A DNA stretch of 64,000 bases from Eubacteriales bacterium (GCA_030539335.1 JAUNSG010000015.1:1-64000); one strand, 5' to 3'. Positions 35,946 to 44,676 are shown, counted from the first letter of the stretch. The notes: a model not told the origin generated them from the letters alone. Numbers and translations: made by a program.

Positions 35946-36326
35946 TCAAACCTTCTGGATGCGGAACGAGATATCGATGGATTGCTCGTTGCGTCCCTGC
36001 AGACGCAGACTACAGCGCAGGTTGGGCTTACACAGTTCAAGGAGCCAATCGATCGTGTAATATTCCAGTTCCTCGAGCTGATCGAGCGAAAGGCACGCGA
36101 TCTGGCGCTGGCCGAAATCGATCCAGATCTGTTCTCCCTCCGCGGTGATCGGGATGTCACGGTAGGGGTCGGTGAGCTTCAGGCAATGCAGCTTGGCATC
36201 CAAAAGGGCGCGCAGGCCGGTGACAAAGCGGGTGGCGTGCGTATCAGAGATCGCGATATCCACCAGCATCAGATGGTCGTTGATGGTGGCGGAGACGCGG
36301 CAGGGGACGGGATAGGTGCGGATCAT
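35946..36326 (-). CDS. Conserved hypothetical protein
   Basis: A 126-aa acidic soluble protein with no recognised domain. AAGGAGGAG is well placed before ATG 36326; the open frame extends upstream into the next gene without a better start. It is co-directional with the YdcF-like and ABC-F genes upstream (35 bp gap) and may share their transcript. Alternating strands and a Leu-rich helix (LDQLEELEYYTIDWLLELC) suggest a compact alpha/beta fold. Confidence 0.6.
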   Translation of the reverse strand: MIRTYPVPCRVSATINDHLMLVDIAISDTHATRFVTGLRALLDAKLHCLKLTDPYRDIPITAEGEQIWIDFGQRQIACLSLDQLEELEYYTIDWLLELCKPNLRCSLRLQGRNEQSIDISFRIQKV

Positions 36327-36360
36327 GACAACTCCTCCTTGAAACAGAATGTGCAACGGC

Positions 36361-37128
36361 TCACCACCGGTTGGTGGCGGCCAGGATGACAAGGGAAAAA
36401 TATTCGCGCAGGCAGAACACCGGGCGCAGGTGCCAGGGCGATGGGGCGGCGACGGCAACGGGGTCCAGGCCGGCCTGTTCCATCAGATGACGGGCGCGGA
36501 ACAGATGAAAACCGCTGGAAACGACGGCGGTGGTATAGCCGTCGGGCGCCGTTTTATCCAAAATGCGCTTGGCATTTTGGATGTTCTCGATGGTGTTGAC
36601 CGAGCGGTCTTCCAGGAGAACGCGGTCCTCTGCGATCCCCTGTTCGATGAGCCACTTGCGCATGACGTATGCTTCGGGGTAGTCCTCGTCGTCCCCCTGT
36701 CCCCCACAGACAATCAGCGTGCAGTCGGGATTGCGCTGGGCGCAGTCGCGTGCCGCCTCCAAACGAAAGCGCAGGGTGAGGGAGGGCTGGTCACCGCGGA
36801 TGCCGCCGCCGAGCACCAGCAGATACTGGGCCTGCTCCGCCTCTGGGTCGGTGTGCGCCCCCCGCAGCAGGATGAGCTGCACCGCGACGAAGGTCACGAG
36901 GAACAGGGCGAACAGCACAGTTCCGAGTGCATACAGCAGCTTTGCCGCGCGGCGAAGCCATCCGCCGGTGCGTGCCATGAGCCACAGCAGCAGGAGCATT
37001 GCGAGGGCACAGACGGCGAGCGCTCCGAAAAACGCACCGGCACAGCGGGTGATGGGCGATACCAGAAGCGGCAGCGCCAGCACCACACTGACGATGCAGA
37101 GGATGCGGTAAAAGCGGCGGGCGGTCAT
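36361..37128 (-). CDS. YdcF/ElyC-family (DUF218) membrane protein
   Basis: A 255-aa protein with two or three N-terminal membrane helices (about 8-95) and a DUF218 domain: YLLVLGGGIRGD, LRFRLEAARDCAQ, VCGGQG, LLEDRSVNTIEN, VSSGFHLFRA. Relatives (SanA, ElyC, YdcF) act in envelope integrity and lipid-carrier metabolism. The ATG overlaps the ABC-F stop by 4 bases (ATGA); an upstream in-frame ATG lies inside the ABC-F gene. Confidence 0.85.
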   Translation of the reverse strand: MTARRFYRILCIVSVVLALPLLVSPITRCAGAFFGALAVCALAMLLLLWLMARTGGWLRRAAKLLYALGTVLFALFLVTFVAVQLILLRGAHTDPEAEQAQYLLVLGGGIRGDQPSLTLRFRLEAARDCAQRNPDCTLIVCGGQGDDEDYPEAYVMRKWLIEQGIAEDRVLLEDRSVNTIENIQNAKRILDKTAPDGYTTAVVSSGFHLFRARHLMEQAGLDPVAVAAPSPWHLRPVFCLREYFSLVILAATNRW

Positions 37129-39008
37129 CCCTGCGCCTCTTCCAATTGTGCGGAATAGGTTTCCCATTCTTCCATCAGCTCCATCAGGTGCGTTTCGATG
37201 TCGTCCTTTTGTGTGGAAAGCTCCATCAGCTTTCCCGGATCGCTGGCTGCCGCCATCATCTGGTCATCCAGTGCGGCGCTCTGCTCCTCACAGGAGGCGA
37301 TGTCGCGTTCCAGCTTGGCGATCTTCTTCTCCAGATTTTTTGTGCCGCCCTTGGGACGCGGCTTTTCCTTTTTCGGCTTGGGCGTGCTGTGCGCCGCCTT
37401 TTCCGCGGCTTTTTGGGCGCGGAAGGCCAAGTATTGTTCGTAATTTCCCGTGAAATCCGTCCAGCTTCCATCCTCCATCAGGACGATGATGCGGCTGGCA
37501 AAGCGGGAGACAAAGTAGCGGTCGTGCGAGACAAACAGCAGCGTACCGGTGAAGCTTTCCACCGCCTCCTCGATCCACTCGCGGGAGAGAATATCCAGAT
37601 GGTTGGTCGGCTCGTCGAGGACGAGCATGTTGAGCTTGTCATACATCAGCTCACACAGGCGCAGACGGCTTTTCTCACCGCCGGACAGCTTGGAGACCAG
37701 TTTGAGTTGGTCCTCGCCAGAGAACTGGAACCGTCCGAGGCGGTTGCGTGCGGTCTGCGGCGTGAGGTTTTTTTCGTAGATCAGGGTATCGATCAGGTTG
37801 CGGCTCTCGTCCTCGAAGCGGACCACCTGTGGGAGATATGCCGGTTTGAGCCCATCGCCCTTCTTGATGGTACCGGCGTCCGCCGGCTCCAGGCCGAGGA
37901 TGATGTTGAGCAGCGTGGTCTTTCCAGTGCCGTTGTCGCCCAAAATCGCCACTTTTTCGCCGTTTTTGACGTTGAAGGTGATGTCGTGCAGGATCGCACG
38001 GCCATCAAAGCTCTTGCAGATGCCGCGTACCTTGAGCACTTCCTGCGTCTCGTAATTCGGGTCGCCAAACAGCATGTTGAGCTTCTTTTCGCTCCGCGGG
38101 CGGTCGGCGATCGTCATGCGCGCGATGCGCTTATCGAGGGAGAATGCACGCTTGTGCATCTTCTCCGTGCCCCACTGGTGCATCCAGCGGGACTTTTCCT
38201 CCAGCCGCTTGAGCTCTTCCATCTGGTTTTCGTGCTCAGCCAGACGGCGGGCATAACGAAGCTTGCGCTCCTCCGCATAATAGCTATAGGAGCCTGCATA
38301 GAAATCGGCATGCCCCTCCATCAGCTCGATGATGCGGTCACAGCACTGGTCGAGGAAATACCGGTCGTGTGAAATCGTGACGACCGTGCCCTTGTAGTCG
38401 TTGAGAAAGTTGCCGAGCCACTCCACCGCGTCGATGTCCAGATGGTTGGTCGGCTCGTCCAGCAGCAGGATATCGGTGTCTTCCAGAATGATGCGGGCGA
38501 GATTGACGCGCGTTTTTTCGCCGCCGGACAGGACGTCGAACGTCTGGGAGCGCATCTCGCGCGGGATCTCCAGGCCGTTGCAGACCTTGTCCACCTCATA
38601 ATCCAGCGCATAACCGCCCATCGATTCGAATTCCGCCTGTAGGGCGCCGTACTGCTTCAGCAGGATGGAGTCGTCGTTTTTCTCCATGCGGCGTTCCATC
38701 TCTGCCATGCGGTCACGCACCTCGTCGATGCGGTAGAAGGCAGAGCGCAGGACGTCCTCGACCGTGGCGCCCGGTTCATAGACCGGGATCTGATCGATGA
38801 CGCCGATGGTGCGGTCCTTTGCAATGGCGATGGAGCCGCTTTCGTAGGGCAGCTCACCGGTCAGGACGCGGAACAGGGTGGTCTTCCCGGCGCCGTTCGG
38901 GCCGACGATGGCGACCTTTTCCCCGGGAAAAATATCAAAAGTAATGTCGTGTAGGATCTGATTTTCCCCAAAAAACTGGTTCAGTCCATGAATGCTGATA
39001 TCAGCCAA
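37125..39008 (-). CDS. ABC-F family ATPase
   Basis: A 627-aa protein with two ATP-binding cassettes and no membrane segment. Walker A motifs are GPNGAGKTT (about 36-44) and GDNGTGKTT (about 345-353); signatures are LSGGEKTRVNLA and LSGGEKSRLRLC; an interdomain linker (about 235-310) and a C-terminal coiled coil (about 560-627) follow the Uup/YdiF pattern. ABC-F proteins act on the ribosome (translation quality control or antibiotic protection). The start is TTG 39008 with AAGGAGGAC. Which subfamily, and whether it confers resistance, cannot be told. Confidence 0.9.
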   Translation of the reverse strand: MADISIHGLNQFFGENQILHDITFDIFPGEKVAIVGPNGAGKTTLFRVLTGELPYESGSIAIAKDRTIGVIDQIPVYEPGATVEDVLRSAFYRIDEVRDRMAEMERRMEKNDDSILLKQYGALQAEFESMGGYALDYEVDKVCNGLEIPREMRSQTFDVLSGGEKTRVNLARIILEDTDILLLDEPTNHLDIDAVEWLGNFLNDYKGTVVTISHDRYFLDQCCDRIIELMEGHADFYAGSYSYYAEERKLRYARRLAEHENQMEELKRLEEKSRWMHQWGTEKMHKRAFSLDKRIARMTIADRPRSEKKLNMLFGDPNYETQEVLKVRGICKSFDGRAILHDITFNVKNGEKVAILGDNGTGKTTLLNIILGLEPADAGTIKKGDGLKPAYLPQVVRFEDESRNLIDTLIYEKNLTPQTARNRLGRFQFSGEDQLKLVSKLSGGEKSRLRLCELMYDKLNMLVLDEPTNHLDILSREWIEEAVESFTGTLLFVSHDRYFVSRFASRIIVLMEDGSWTDFTGNYEQYLAFRAQKAAEKAAHSTPKPKKEKPRPKGGTKNLEKKIAKLERDIASCEEQSAALDDQMMAAASDPGKLMELSTQKDDIETHLMELMEEWETYSAQLEEAQG

Positions 39009-39088
39009 GGAGAGTCCTCCTTTGAAAAGAATAAAATACGGAAAAGCCCAGCTTTCGCTGAGCTTTCCACAACCGCGACTGCGCGAGG

Positions 39089-39607
39089 TTACATCTTCTC
39101 CGGTTCGTCGTAGGTCTCACCGAAGGTTTCTACCGTGACGGACTTCATGACCTGCGGATGGATCGGCTTGTCGTTGTAGTTGCGGCGAACCGAGACAATC
39201 TTATCACAGACCTCCATGCCTTCGAGCACCATGCCAAAGGAGGCATACTGTCCATCCAGATGCGGTGCGTCGTCGACCATGATGAAGAACTGGGAGCCAG
39301 CGGAATTCGGGTCCATTGCGCGGGCCATCGAGAGCACACCGCGGGTGTGGGCCAGATCGTTGTGGAAGCCATTTGCCGAGAATTCACCGGCAATCTGGTA
39401 GCCCGGGCCACCGGTGCCAATGCCATTCGGGTCGCCGCCCTGGATCATAAAGCCCGGGATCACACGGTGGAATACCACGCCGTCATAAAAGCCCTTGGAA
39501 ACCAGGCTGACAAAATTGCGGACGGTGTTCGGAGCAACTTCCGGATACAGCTCCGCCTTGATGACGCCGCCGTCCTCCATGGTAATGGTAACGATAGGAT
39601 TTTTCAT
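39089..39607 (-). CDS. Peptidyl-prolyl cis-trans isomerase, cyclophilin type
   Basis: A 172-aa cytosolic cyclophilin. Catalytic-site patterns are VVFHRVIPGFMIQGGDPNG, with the conserved Phe-His-Arg, and AGSQFFIM, followed by LDGQYASFG. It accelerates proline isomerisation during folding. ATG 39607 with an upstream AAGGAG; the frame runs further upstream without support. It stands as a single gene before the ABC-F gene. Confidence 0.93.
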   Translation of the reverse strand: MKNPIVTITMEDGGVIKAELYPEVAPNTVRNFVSLVSKGFYDGVVFHRVIPGFMIQGGDPNGIGTGGPGYQIAGEFSANGFHNDLAHTRGVLSMARAMDPNSAGSQFFIMVDDAPHLDGQYASFGMVLEGMEVCDKIVSVRRNYNDKPIHPQVMKSVTVETFGETYDEPEKM

Positions 39608-39691
39608 AATCGATCGATTCTCCTTACAGAAAGTCAAATTTTCACTGATACTATTGTATCAGACAGCGGGGGGAGTGACAAGAGGAAAATG

Positions 39692-39732
39692 AAAAAGAAA
39701 GGGCGCACAGCAGCCAAAGGCTCTGTACGCCC
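39692..39732 (-). terminator. Terminator of the flavin reductase-rubredoxin gene
   Basis: On the minus strand an imperfect stem pairs GGGCGTACAGAGCC with GGCTGCTGTGCGCCC (39719-39732 with 39701-39715), followed by TTTCTTTTTC. Confidence 0.75.
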
Positions 39733-39771
39733 ACCGTGTTTTGCAGTAAAAATTGTCACGGAATGAAGGTG

Positions 39772-40398
39772 TTATCGCTTTTCAAACTTGCTGGCCGGCG
39801 CTTTGCAGATCGGACATTTAAAGTCTTCCCGCAGCTCCTCCGACTTATGGATGTATCCGCAGATCGTGCAGCGGTATCCATAATTTTCATCCAGCGTCCG
39901 GTAAATCGGGGAATTCGGCGCAACATCCTTGCCGGCATTGCGGAACGCTTCCACCGTCAGCACGCCGCCGGGCTGTAGGATTTCCGCCTCGGTCACTTCG
40001 GCGATGAACATGATGTGTGAGTTCAGGTCAACCTGCTGCAGCACACGGAAGCCCATGCGGACTGCCATACCGTCGGTGATGTACGGGCAGCCGGCCGCAT
40101 CCGTCTGCGTAGGATACGAGGAGAACTTGTCCACAACGCGGCCGGATTTGTAGCCGAACAGATTAATGATCTCGGTCGGGCAGTCTGCTGCCGCAACGGT
40201 TGCGCTAAACGCGCCGGTCTGCTCGACCGCACCTGTGGTGACGTTATATTTGTTGAGTGTCACTGCGAATTTGGCGGGACGGGATGACGTGAGCTGCTGT
40301 AACGAGTTGACAGCACAGCCACAAAATTTTCCGTCCTTGCAGCTACCGACGATGGCGATTGAATAAGAAATACTGTCAAATGCTTTGCGATCAATCAT
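39772..40398 (-). CDS. Flavin reductase-rubredoxin fusion (high-molecular-weight rubredoxin type)
   Basis: A 208-aa protein. Residues about 1-160 form an FMN-binding flavin reductase domain (SYSIAIVGSCKDGK, NKYNVTTGAVEQTGAFSATV). Residues about 170-208 form a short rubredoxin with four cysteines: YRCTICGY and CPICKAP. The same architecture is found in Hrb of Moorella, which passes electrons from NADH to a flavodiiron protein for O2 or NO reduction. GGAGGG precedes the ATG. No flavodiiron gene is in the window. Confidence 0.88.
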   Translation of the reverse strand: MIDRKAFDSISYSIAIVGSCKDGKFCGCAVNSLQQLTSSRPAKFAVTLNKYNVTTGAVEQTGAFSATVAAADCPTEIINLFGYKSGRVVDKFSSYPTQTDAAGCPYITDGMAVRMGFRVLQQVDLNSHIMFIAEVTEAEILQPGGVLTVEAFRNAGKDVAPNSPIYRTLDENYGYRCTICGYIHKSEELREDFKCPICKAPASKFEKR

Positions 40399-40565
40399 AA
40401 TGAATCCCTCCTGGAAAAGTTGGATTGTCCGGTGTACTGCCGACGATTTTGCCAGAAAACCGCACCATTGGGTGAATTTGCCTAAAATTATTGAAATCAG
40501 TATAGCATACTTTGCCTAAAATAGATAGAGAAAATGAAAAAATTTAAAATCATTTTAAAAAATAT

Positions 40566-40618
40566 TTCCGACTCAAAAGGGAGTCGGAACAAAAAAACCT
40601 CAGAACCCGAACGGGCTC
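40566..40618 (-). terminator. Tandem terminators of the CDF transporter gene
   Basis: Two hairpins lie side by side: GAGCCCG/CGGGTTC (40611-40617 with 40602-40608 on the plus strand) with a seven-base T-run, and CCGACTC/GAGTCGG (about 40568-40587), also followed by T residues on the minus strand. Confidence 0.75.
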
Positions 40619-40633
40619 CAAGGCATTTTTGAT

Positions 40634-41548
40634 TCAAAGAAGGTATTCGTCATCCTCTTCCGTCAGCGTCGGCGCCGGATTGACATGTACCATGCAGTGC
40701 TTGACGGCGGGGAACTGCTTCTCGATGGCGTCATGGGTGCGCTCAGCCGCGGCATGTGCCTGCCGGAGCGGCATACTGCCATCGACCGCGATTTCCACAT
40801 CGACATAGATGCGGTCGCCGAACAGGCGGGTTTTGACCGAATCGACCGCCACGACGTCCTCCTGTACCGCACAGACCTCCAGGATCCGATGGGCGGTTTT
40901 TTCATCCGCCGCGCGGTCGGTCATCTTGCTGATGGCATCGCGGAAGATGTCATAGGCAGCTTTGATGATGAACAGACAGATGACGATGCTGGCGAGCGGA
41001 TCGAGCACCGGAAAGCCCAGCCGTGCGCCAAAGATACCGATAAAGCTGCCGATGGAGGACAGGGCATCCGAGCGATGGTGCCAGGCATCGGCGAGCAGGG
41101 CGCTGGAACGGATGCGCTTTGCCGCAAAGCGGGTGTATTGATACATCAGCTCCTTGGACAGGATGGAGATGACTGCGGCGGCCAGCGCCAGGCGTCCCGG
41201 CACCGTCAGCGGGATTTCCGCCGCGGAAAGGATTTTGTTCAGGCCGGATGCGCCGATTCCCAGACCGGTTGCCCCCAGTGCGATCGAGAGCAGGATGGCG
41301 GCGACGCATTCCATTCGTTCATGTCCGTATTGATGATCGCGGTCGGACGCTTTGTTCGACATACGGATGCCGACCATGACGATGATTGTACTGATGACGT
41401 CGGATGCCGAATGGATCGCATCGGAAATCATGGCGCCCGAATGCGCCAGCAGGCCCGCGACCAGCTTGAACAGCGACAGCAGCAGATTGCCTGCAATGCT
41501 CACACGTGAAACGTGCATGGCAATTTGTTCGTTTGTTTTGTTTGCCAT
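40634..41548 (-). CDS. Cation diffusion facilitator (CDF) family metal transporter
   Basis: A 304-aa protein with about six membrane helices and a C-terminal cytosolic ferredoxin-like domain. The metal site shows the two expected motifs: SDAIHSASD (helix 2) and ADAWHHRSD (helix 5). The family exports Zn2+, Fe2+ or Mn2+ by proton exchange; the HxxxD/HxxxD-type site alone does not fix the metal. GGAGGAC before the ATG. The DtxR-like and XRE genes lie just upstream on the same strand and could regulate it. Confidence 0.92.
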   Translation of the reverse strand: MANKTNEQIAMHVSRVSIAGNLLLSLFKLVAGLLAHSGAMISDAIHSASDVISTIIVMVGIRMSNKASDRDHQYGHERMECVAAILLSIALGATGLGIGASGLNKILSAAEIPLTVPGRLALAAAVISILSKELMYQYTRFAAKRIRSSALLADAWHHRSDALSSIGSFIGIFGARLGFPVLDPLASIVICLFIIKAAYDIFRDAISKMTDRAADEKTAHRILEVCAVQEDVVAVDSVKTRLFGDRIYVDVEIAVDGSMPLRQAHAAAERTHDAIEKQFPAVKHCMVHVNPAPTLTEEDDEYLL

Positions 41549-41654
41549 TTGGAGTCCTCCGAATAGGTAAAAAAATCAGACGGATGAAGGTAAAGTCCCA
41601 TTATTATATGCGATTCCATTCATGTTGTCAACAAGAATGCCTGTGAGGGAGCGG

Positions 41655-41945
41655 TCAGCCTCCTGCGACCGGAACGGGGCGGACGCTGGAATACAGCAGT
41701 TCTTCAAAAAAGCGCTGCTCCTGCATCTCCAGCGCTTTCTTTTTTCCGGCGCTGGTCAGATGCAGCGCACCGGAGCGGTCCGCCGTCAGATCGCCGTCCT
41801 GCTGCAGTCGTGCCGCAGCCTGACAGACATCGGATGCGGAAGCGTCCAGGGATTCGGCGACATCGGACAGATGGACCGAACCGTTCTTTTGCAGCAGGAC
41901 ATAGACTGCTTCCAGGAAATCTTCTTTATAGGAATGTAATTTCAT
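41655..41945 (-). CDS. Small DtxR-like winged-helix protein
   Basis: A 96-aa protein beginning MKLHSYKEDFLEAVYVLLQK, with a winged helix-turn-helix (VHLSDVAESLDASASDVCQAAARL) and a wing. It has the N-terminal DNA-binding half of DtxR/MntR iron or manganese regulators but lacks the metal-binding dimerization domain. It overlaps the XRE gene by 4 bases and lies upstream of the CDF transporter. It may work as a partner of the XRE protein. Confidence 0.7.
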   Translation of the reverse strand: MKLHSYKEDFLEAVYVLLQKNGSVHLSDVAESLDASASDVCQAAARLQQDGDLTADRSGALHLTSAGKKKALEMQEQRFFEELLYSSVRPVPVAGG

Positions 41946-42244
41946 AATAGTCTCCTCTCTCGACAAAGCTTGTTTTTCCAGGCCTCCTGGGAAAACTCTT
42001 CCTGTATGTCCTCTGGGACGAAGGATTCTACTGCGAGGCTGTCGCAGAACTGGGGGAAATCAAGCCCGTACAGTTTGCTTAAAACCAGGGACTGCGCAGG
42101 GGTCGGTTTGGCTGTCCCGTCCTCCCATTCCTGGACAGTGGAGGAGTCGGTGCCGAGGTATTTGGCGAGCTGTTCGATGGAATATCCGATTTCCTCGCGC
42201 AGGGTCTGTAATATATGGGAGTGGGAGAAGGATAAATTGTTCAT
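41942..42244 (-). CDS. XRE-family transcriptional regulator
   Basis: A 100-aa protein with a helix-turn-helix at about 12-68 (LREEIGYSIEQLAKYLGTDSSTVQEWEDG) and a short helical tail. ATG 42244 with AAGTGAG; a GTG 12 bases upstream is possible. It is coupled to the DtxR-like gene by an ATGA overlap. A CTAAC-N3-GTTAG palindrome lies about 45 bp upstream. Confidence 0.75.
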   Translation of the reverse strand: MNNLSFSHSHILQTLREEIGYSIEQLAKYLGTDSSTVQEWEDGTAKPTPAQSLVLSKLYGLDFPQFCDSLAVESFVPEDIQEEFSQEAWKNKLCRERRLL

Positions 42245-42282
42245 AGGAATGCTCACTTTCTTTCGTCAGATGATTGGATTCA

Positions 42283-42300
42283 ATTGCTAACTTTGTTAGG
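42283..42300. promoter_or_regulatory. Palindromic operator candidate CTAAC-N3-GTTAG
   Basis: ATTGCTAACTTTGTTAGG lies between the marR-like gene end and the xre start. The half-site ATTGCTAAC recurs, inverted, upstream of marR at 42840-42848. It may be a MarR operator controlling the xre-dtxR pair. Confidence 0.5.
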
Positions 42301-42334
42301 TAAATGGATAAAATGCGGCAGCCCGTTTGGGGCA

Positions 42335-42808
42335 TTACCGGAAGCCGCGATTGCGGCGAGGCCGCAGGCCGTAGGGGGCGGGATGCGGATGGGAGGCGGA
42401 GAACTGCAGCAGCTTTTTCAGGATACGGACAAAGGTCTGTGCGTCCTCCGGGCCGAGGAATTCCAGCATTTCCTCCATGGAATTCAGCATGTGGCGGCGA
42501 TGCTCCGAGATCACCTGCTGTCCATGCTCGGTCAGTTGGACGATGGTTTGCCGGTTGTCCAGCGGGTCGCGGGTGCGGGTGATCAGTCCGGTGCGTGCCA
42601 GTTGGTTGAGCACCGTGGCGATGCGCGCGGTGCTGACCAGCAGCGAACGGCTCAGGTCCTTGGGATAGGCCTGATTGCCGTGTACAGTTAGGTAGTTCAG
42701 AACGCCGATTTCACCGTGGACCAGGCGGGAGGTCTGCCGCTCGGCCTGAATGTGCGGTGTTCTCGCATGTAAATCCAGCAGTTCCTCTGCCAGTGCGTGA
42801 TAATTCAT
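42335..42808 (-). CDS. MarR-family transcriptional regulator
   Basis: A 157-aa winged-helix regulator. The DNA-binding region is about 45-100 (YPKDLSRSLLVSTARIATVLNQLARTGLITRTRDPLDNRQ). MarR proteins are dimeric repressors released by small phenolic or oxidising ligands. AGGAGAA precedes ATG 42808. A CTAAC...GTTAG pair spans 42819-42844 in its promoter, suggesting autoregulation. The C-terminal tail is basic and Pro-rich. Confidence 0.88.
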   Translation of the reverse strand: MNYHALAEELLDLHARTPHIQAERQTSRLVHGEIGVLNYLTVHGNQAYPKDLSRSLLVSTARIATVLNQLARTGLITRTRDPLDNRQTIVQLTEHGQQVISEHRRHMLNSMEEMLEFLGPEDAQTFVRILKKLLQFSASHPHPAPYGLRPRRNRGFR

Positions 42809-42818
42809 GGAAATTCTC

Positions 42819-42848
42819 CTAACGAAATTAGCTTTCTTTGTTAGCAAT
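42819..42848. promoter_or_regulatory. Operator candidate upstream of marR
   Basis: CTAAC (42819-42823) and GTTAG (42840-42844) are inverted with a 16-bp gap, the second within GTTAGCAAT, the complement of the half-site at 42283-42291. It lies next to the marR ribosome site. Confidence 0.45.
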
Positions 42849-42933
42849 TATAGCGCCCTTCCCCGCTGCTGTCAAGGGCGGAAATGTAAACAAATTGAAA
42901 AGGGGAACGGCGGATGCCGGGCACATCGATTGG

Positions 42934-42962
42934 TTGCATTACAGGAAAAAACGTGTTACAAT
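42934..42962 (+). promoter_or_regulatory. yjbQ promoter
   Basis: TTGCAT (42934-42939), 17 bp and TACAAT (42957-42962). Confidence 0.7.
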
Positions 42963-43015
42963 AACAGGGAGAAAGTTTCGTTAAAGAATTAACAGAAGAG
43001 AAAGGAATTGGGAAC

Positions 43016-43468
43016 ATGGCAGTCTATAGCTCGGTCAAAGAGTATCATACGCGCGCACACATGGGCATGATTGATGTCACCGGCGACTTTCAGCAGGCCG
43101 TCTCCGAGGCGGGAGCAAAGGTTGGCATTAAGAACGGTCTGATTACCGGCTTCACGACCGGCGGTGTTGCGGCGCTGACCACACTGGAATTTGAACCGGG
43201 GATGGTTCATCATGACCTCAAGGCGGCGATGGACGTCTTTTCGCCCTATCTGGATAAGAATGGCCGCGTCATTCCGTATGAGCACCACAACACCTGGCAC
43301 GATGACAACGGCTCCAGCCATATCAAATCCGCGCTGCTGTCGCCGTTCATCACGGTACCGGTTGTGGACGGACGCATTACGGTTGGCCCGTGGCAGAACC
43401 TGACGCTCGTCGAGTGCGATACCCGTGACCGCCACAGAGAGATTGTTTTCCAGGTCATTGGAGAATGA
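43016..43468 (+). CDS. YjbQ family (UPF0047) protein
   Basis: A 150-aa protein of the YjbQ family, some members of which show thiamine-phosphate synthase activity in vitro. Signature parts seen are EHHNTWHDDNGSSHIKSALL (about 89-108) and GRITVGPWQNLTLVECD. AAAGGAATTGGGAAC site before the ATG. It is monocistronic, with its own promoter and a shared bidirectional terminator. The physiological role is unsettled for the family. Confidence 0.88.
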   Translation: MAVYSSVKEYHTRAHMGMIDVTGDFQQAVSEAGAKVGIKNGLITGFTTGGVAALTTLEFEPGMVHHDLKAAMDVFSPYLDKNGRVIPYEHHNTWHDDNGSSHIKSALLSPFITVPVVDGRITVGPWQNLTLVECDTRDRHREIVFQVIGE

Positions 43469-43481
43469 GCAAAAGACAGAA

Positions 43482-43511
43482 ATCACCCTGCTTGCGCAGG
43501 GTGATTTTTTT
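43482..43511. terminator. Bidirectional terminator between yjbQ and the MFS gene
   Basis: Stem ATCACCCTGC/GCAGGGTGAT (43482-43491 with 43496-43505) with T-rich sequence downstream on the plus strand and a TTTCTGTCTTTT tail on the minus strand. The MFS stop codon lies in its tail. Confidence 0.8.
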
Positions 43512-44676
43512 AATCCCGTTTGGAGAGGTTCCAATTTATCAGCACGAAGATCAATTGCAGCGCCAGCGGGAGGAACAGCAGGAGCATTCCGGTGCGGATG
43601 TTGGTGAGATCGGCGACTGTGCCGACGATCGACGGGAAAAAGATACCGCCGAGGCCGGAAAACATCATGAAGAAACCCAGCGCCACCGGATACCGGTTGA
43701 ACACACGGCCGCCGTTCCCGAGGCCGGTGGCGTACATGCCGGATACGGAAAGGCCAAAGCCGAGGGTGGCGAGGATCATGAGCGGGACGGAATGCGTGAC
43801 CAGCAGCAGGGCAAAGAACACGATCATCCCGAGGGTGAGGATCAAGAGCAGGCGGGCGGTTGTCATACGGGCGGAAAGCCCGGTGCAGAGGAACCGTCCG
43901 AGCAGGATTGCGAGCCAGAGCAATCCATTCAGAAGCAGGGAGAAGGATTCCGAGGTCACACCGGTGTCCGAGAAAAAGGAGACGATCCAGCCGATGATGG
44001 AGGATTCCACACACATATAGGAAAAGACCAGTGCGACGGTGATCCAAAACAGGCGGTCGCGCAGGAAGCCAAAGTCCGGACTGCCGCTTTGTGCCGGGGC
44101 GTCGCCGAGCTGCATGGGGACCATGGACAGGGTCGAGAGCAGGCCGAGCACCGCAGCGAAAACGGCGGCGAGCTTCCAGCCGTGCGGGCCGAACTGGTTG
44201 CAGCCGAGCAGAAGGAACGGACAGACCAGCGCACCGAGTGCGAACATCGCATTGATCAGGTTGAGGAGCGAGGAATTGTCCGAGGAAAGCTCATTGGCGA
44301 CGCTGTTGCCGTAATTTGTCCCGGCGCCGCGCGCCATACCGGCGATCAGGAAGGCGAGAAAGAGGACGGCCGGCTGACGGGTCAGCAGCATGAGGGCAAA
44401 GCCGATCGCTTCGGTGAGCGACAGCACGAGAAAGCTGTGCTTGCGCCCGAAGAAAATCGGCAGAAAACCGGCGATGAGGCCGGAGACGATCGTACCGATG
44501 TTAAAGGCGGAAACCAGGAAGCCGCTGACCGAGTAGTTCAGTCCGTAATCGGCCCGCATCATCGGGAGAAACGCACCGATGAGGATTCCGCCGATCCCCA
44601 GGGAAAACAGGTTCAGCAGGATAACCGAGACGACATAGCGGTTTGGTCTGGACAGGGAAGAGAAGAGTCCGTTCAT
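43510..44676 (-). CDS. MFS transporter
   Basis: A 388-aa protein with about 12 hydrophobic segments, typical of major facilitator superfamily carriers. The N-terminal half contains GGILIGAFLPMMRADYGL and a short basic loop FFGRKHSF between helices 2 and 3. The substrate is not evident; overall layout resembles sugar or small-organic carriers. ATG 44676 with a GGGGG site; the frame is open for another 31 codons upstream. Promoter at 44711-44739. Confidence 0.85.
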   Translation of the reverse strand: MNGLFSSLSRPNRYVVSVILLNLFSLGIGGILIGAFLPMMRADYGLNYSVSGFLVSAFNIGTIVSGLIAGFLPIFFGRKHSFLVLSLTEAIGFALMLLTRQPAVLFLAFLIAGMARGAGTNYGNSVANELSSDNSSLLNLINAMFALGALVCPFLLLGCNQFGPHGWKLAAVFAAVLGLLSTLSMVPMQLGDAPAQSGSPDFGFLRDRLFWITVALVFSYMCVESSIIGWIVSFFSDTGVTSESFSLLLNGLLWLAILLGRFLCTGLSARMTTARLLLILTLGMIVFFALLLVTHSVPLMILATLGFGLSVSGMYATGLGNGGRVFNRYPVALGFFMMFSGLGGIFFPSIVGTVADLTNIRTGMLLLFLPLALQLIFVLINWNLSKRD

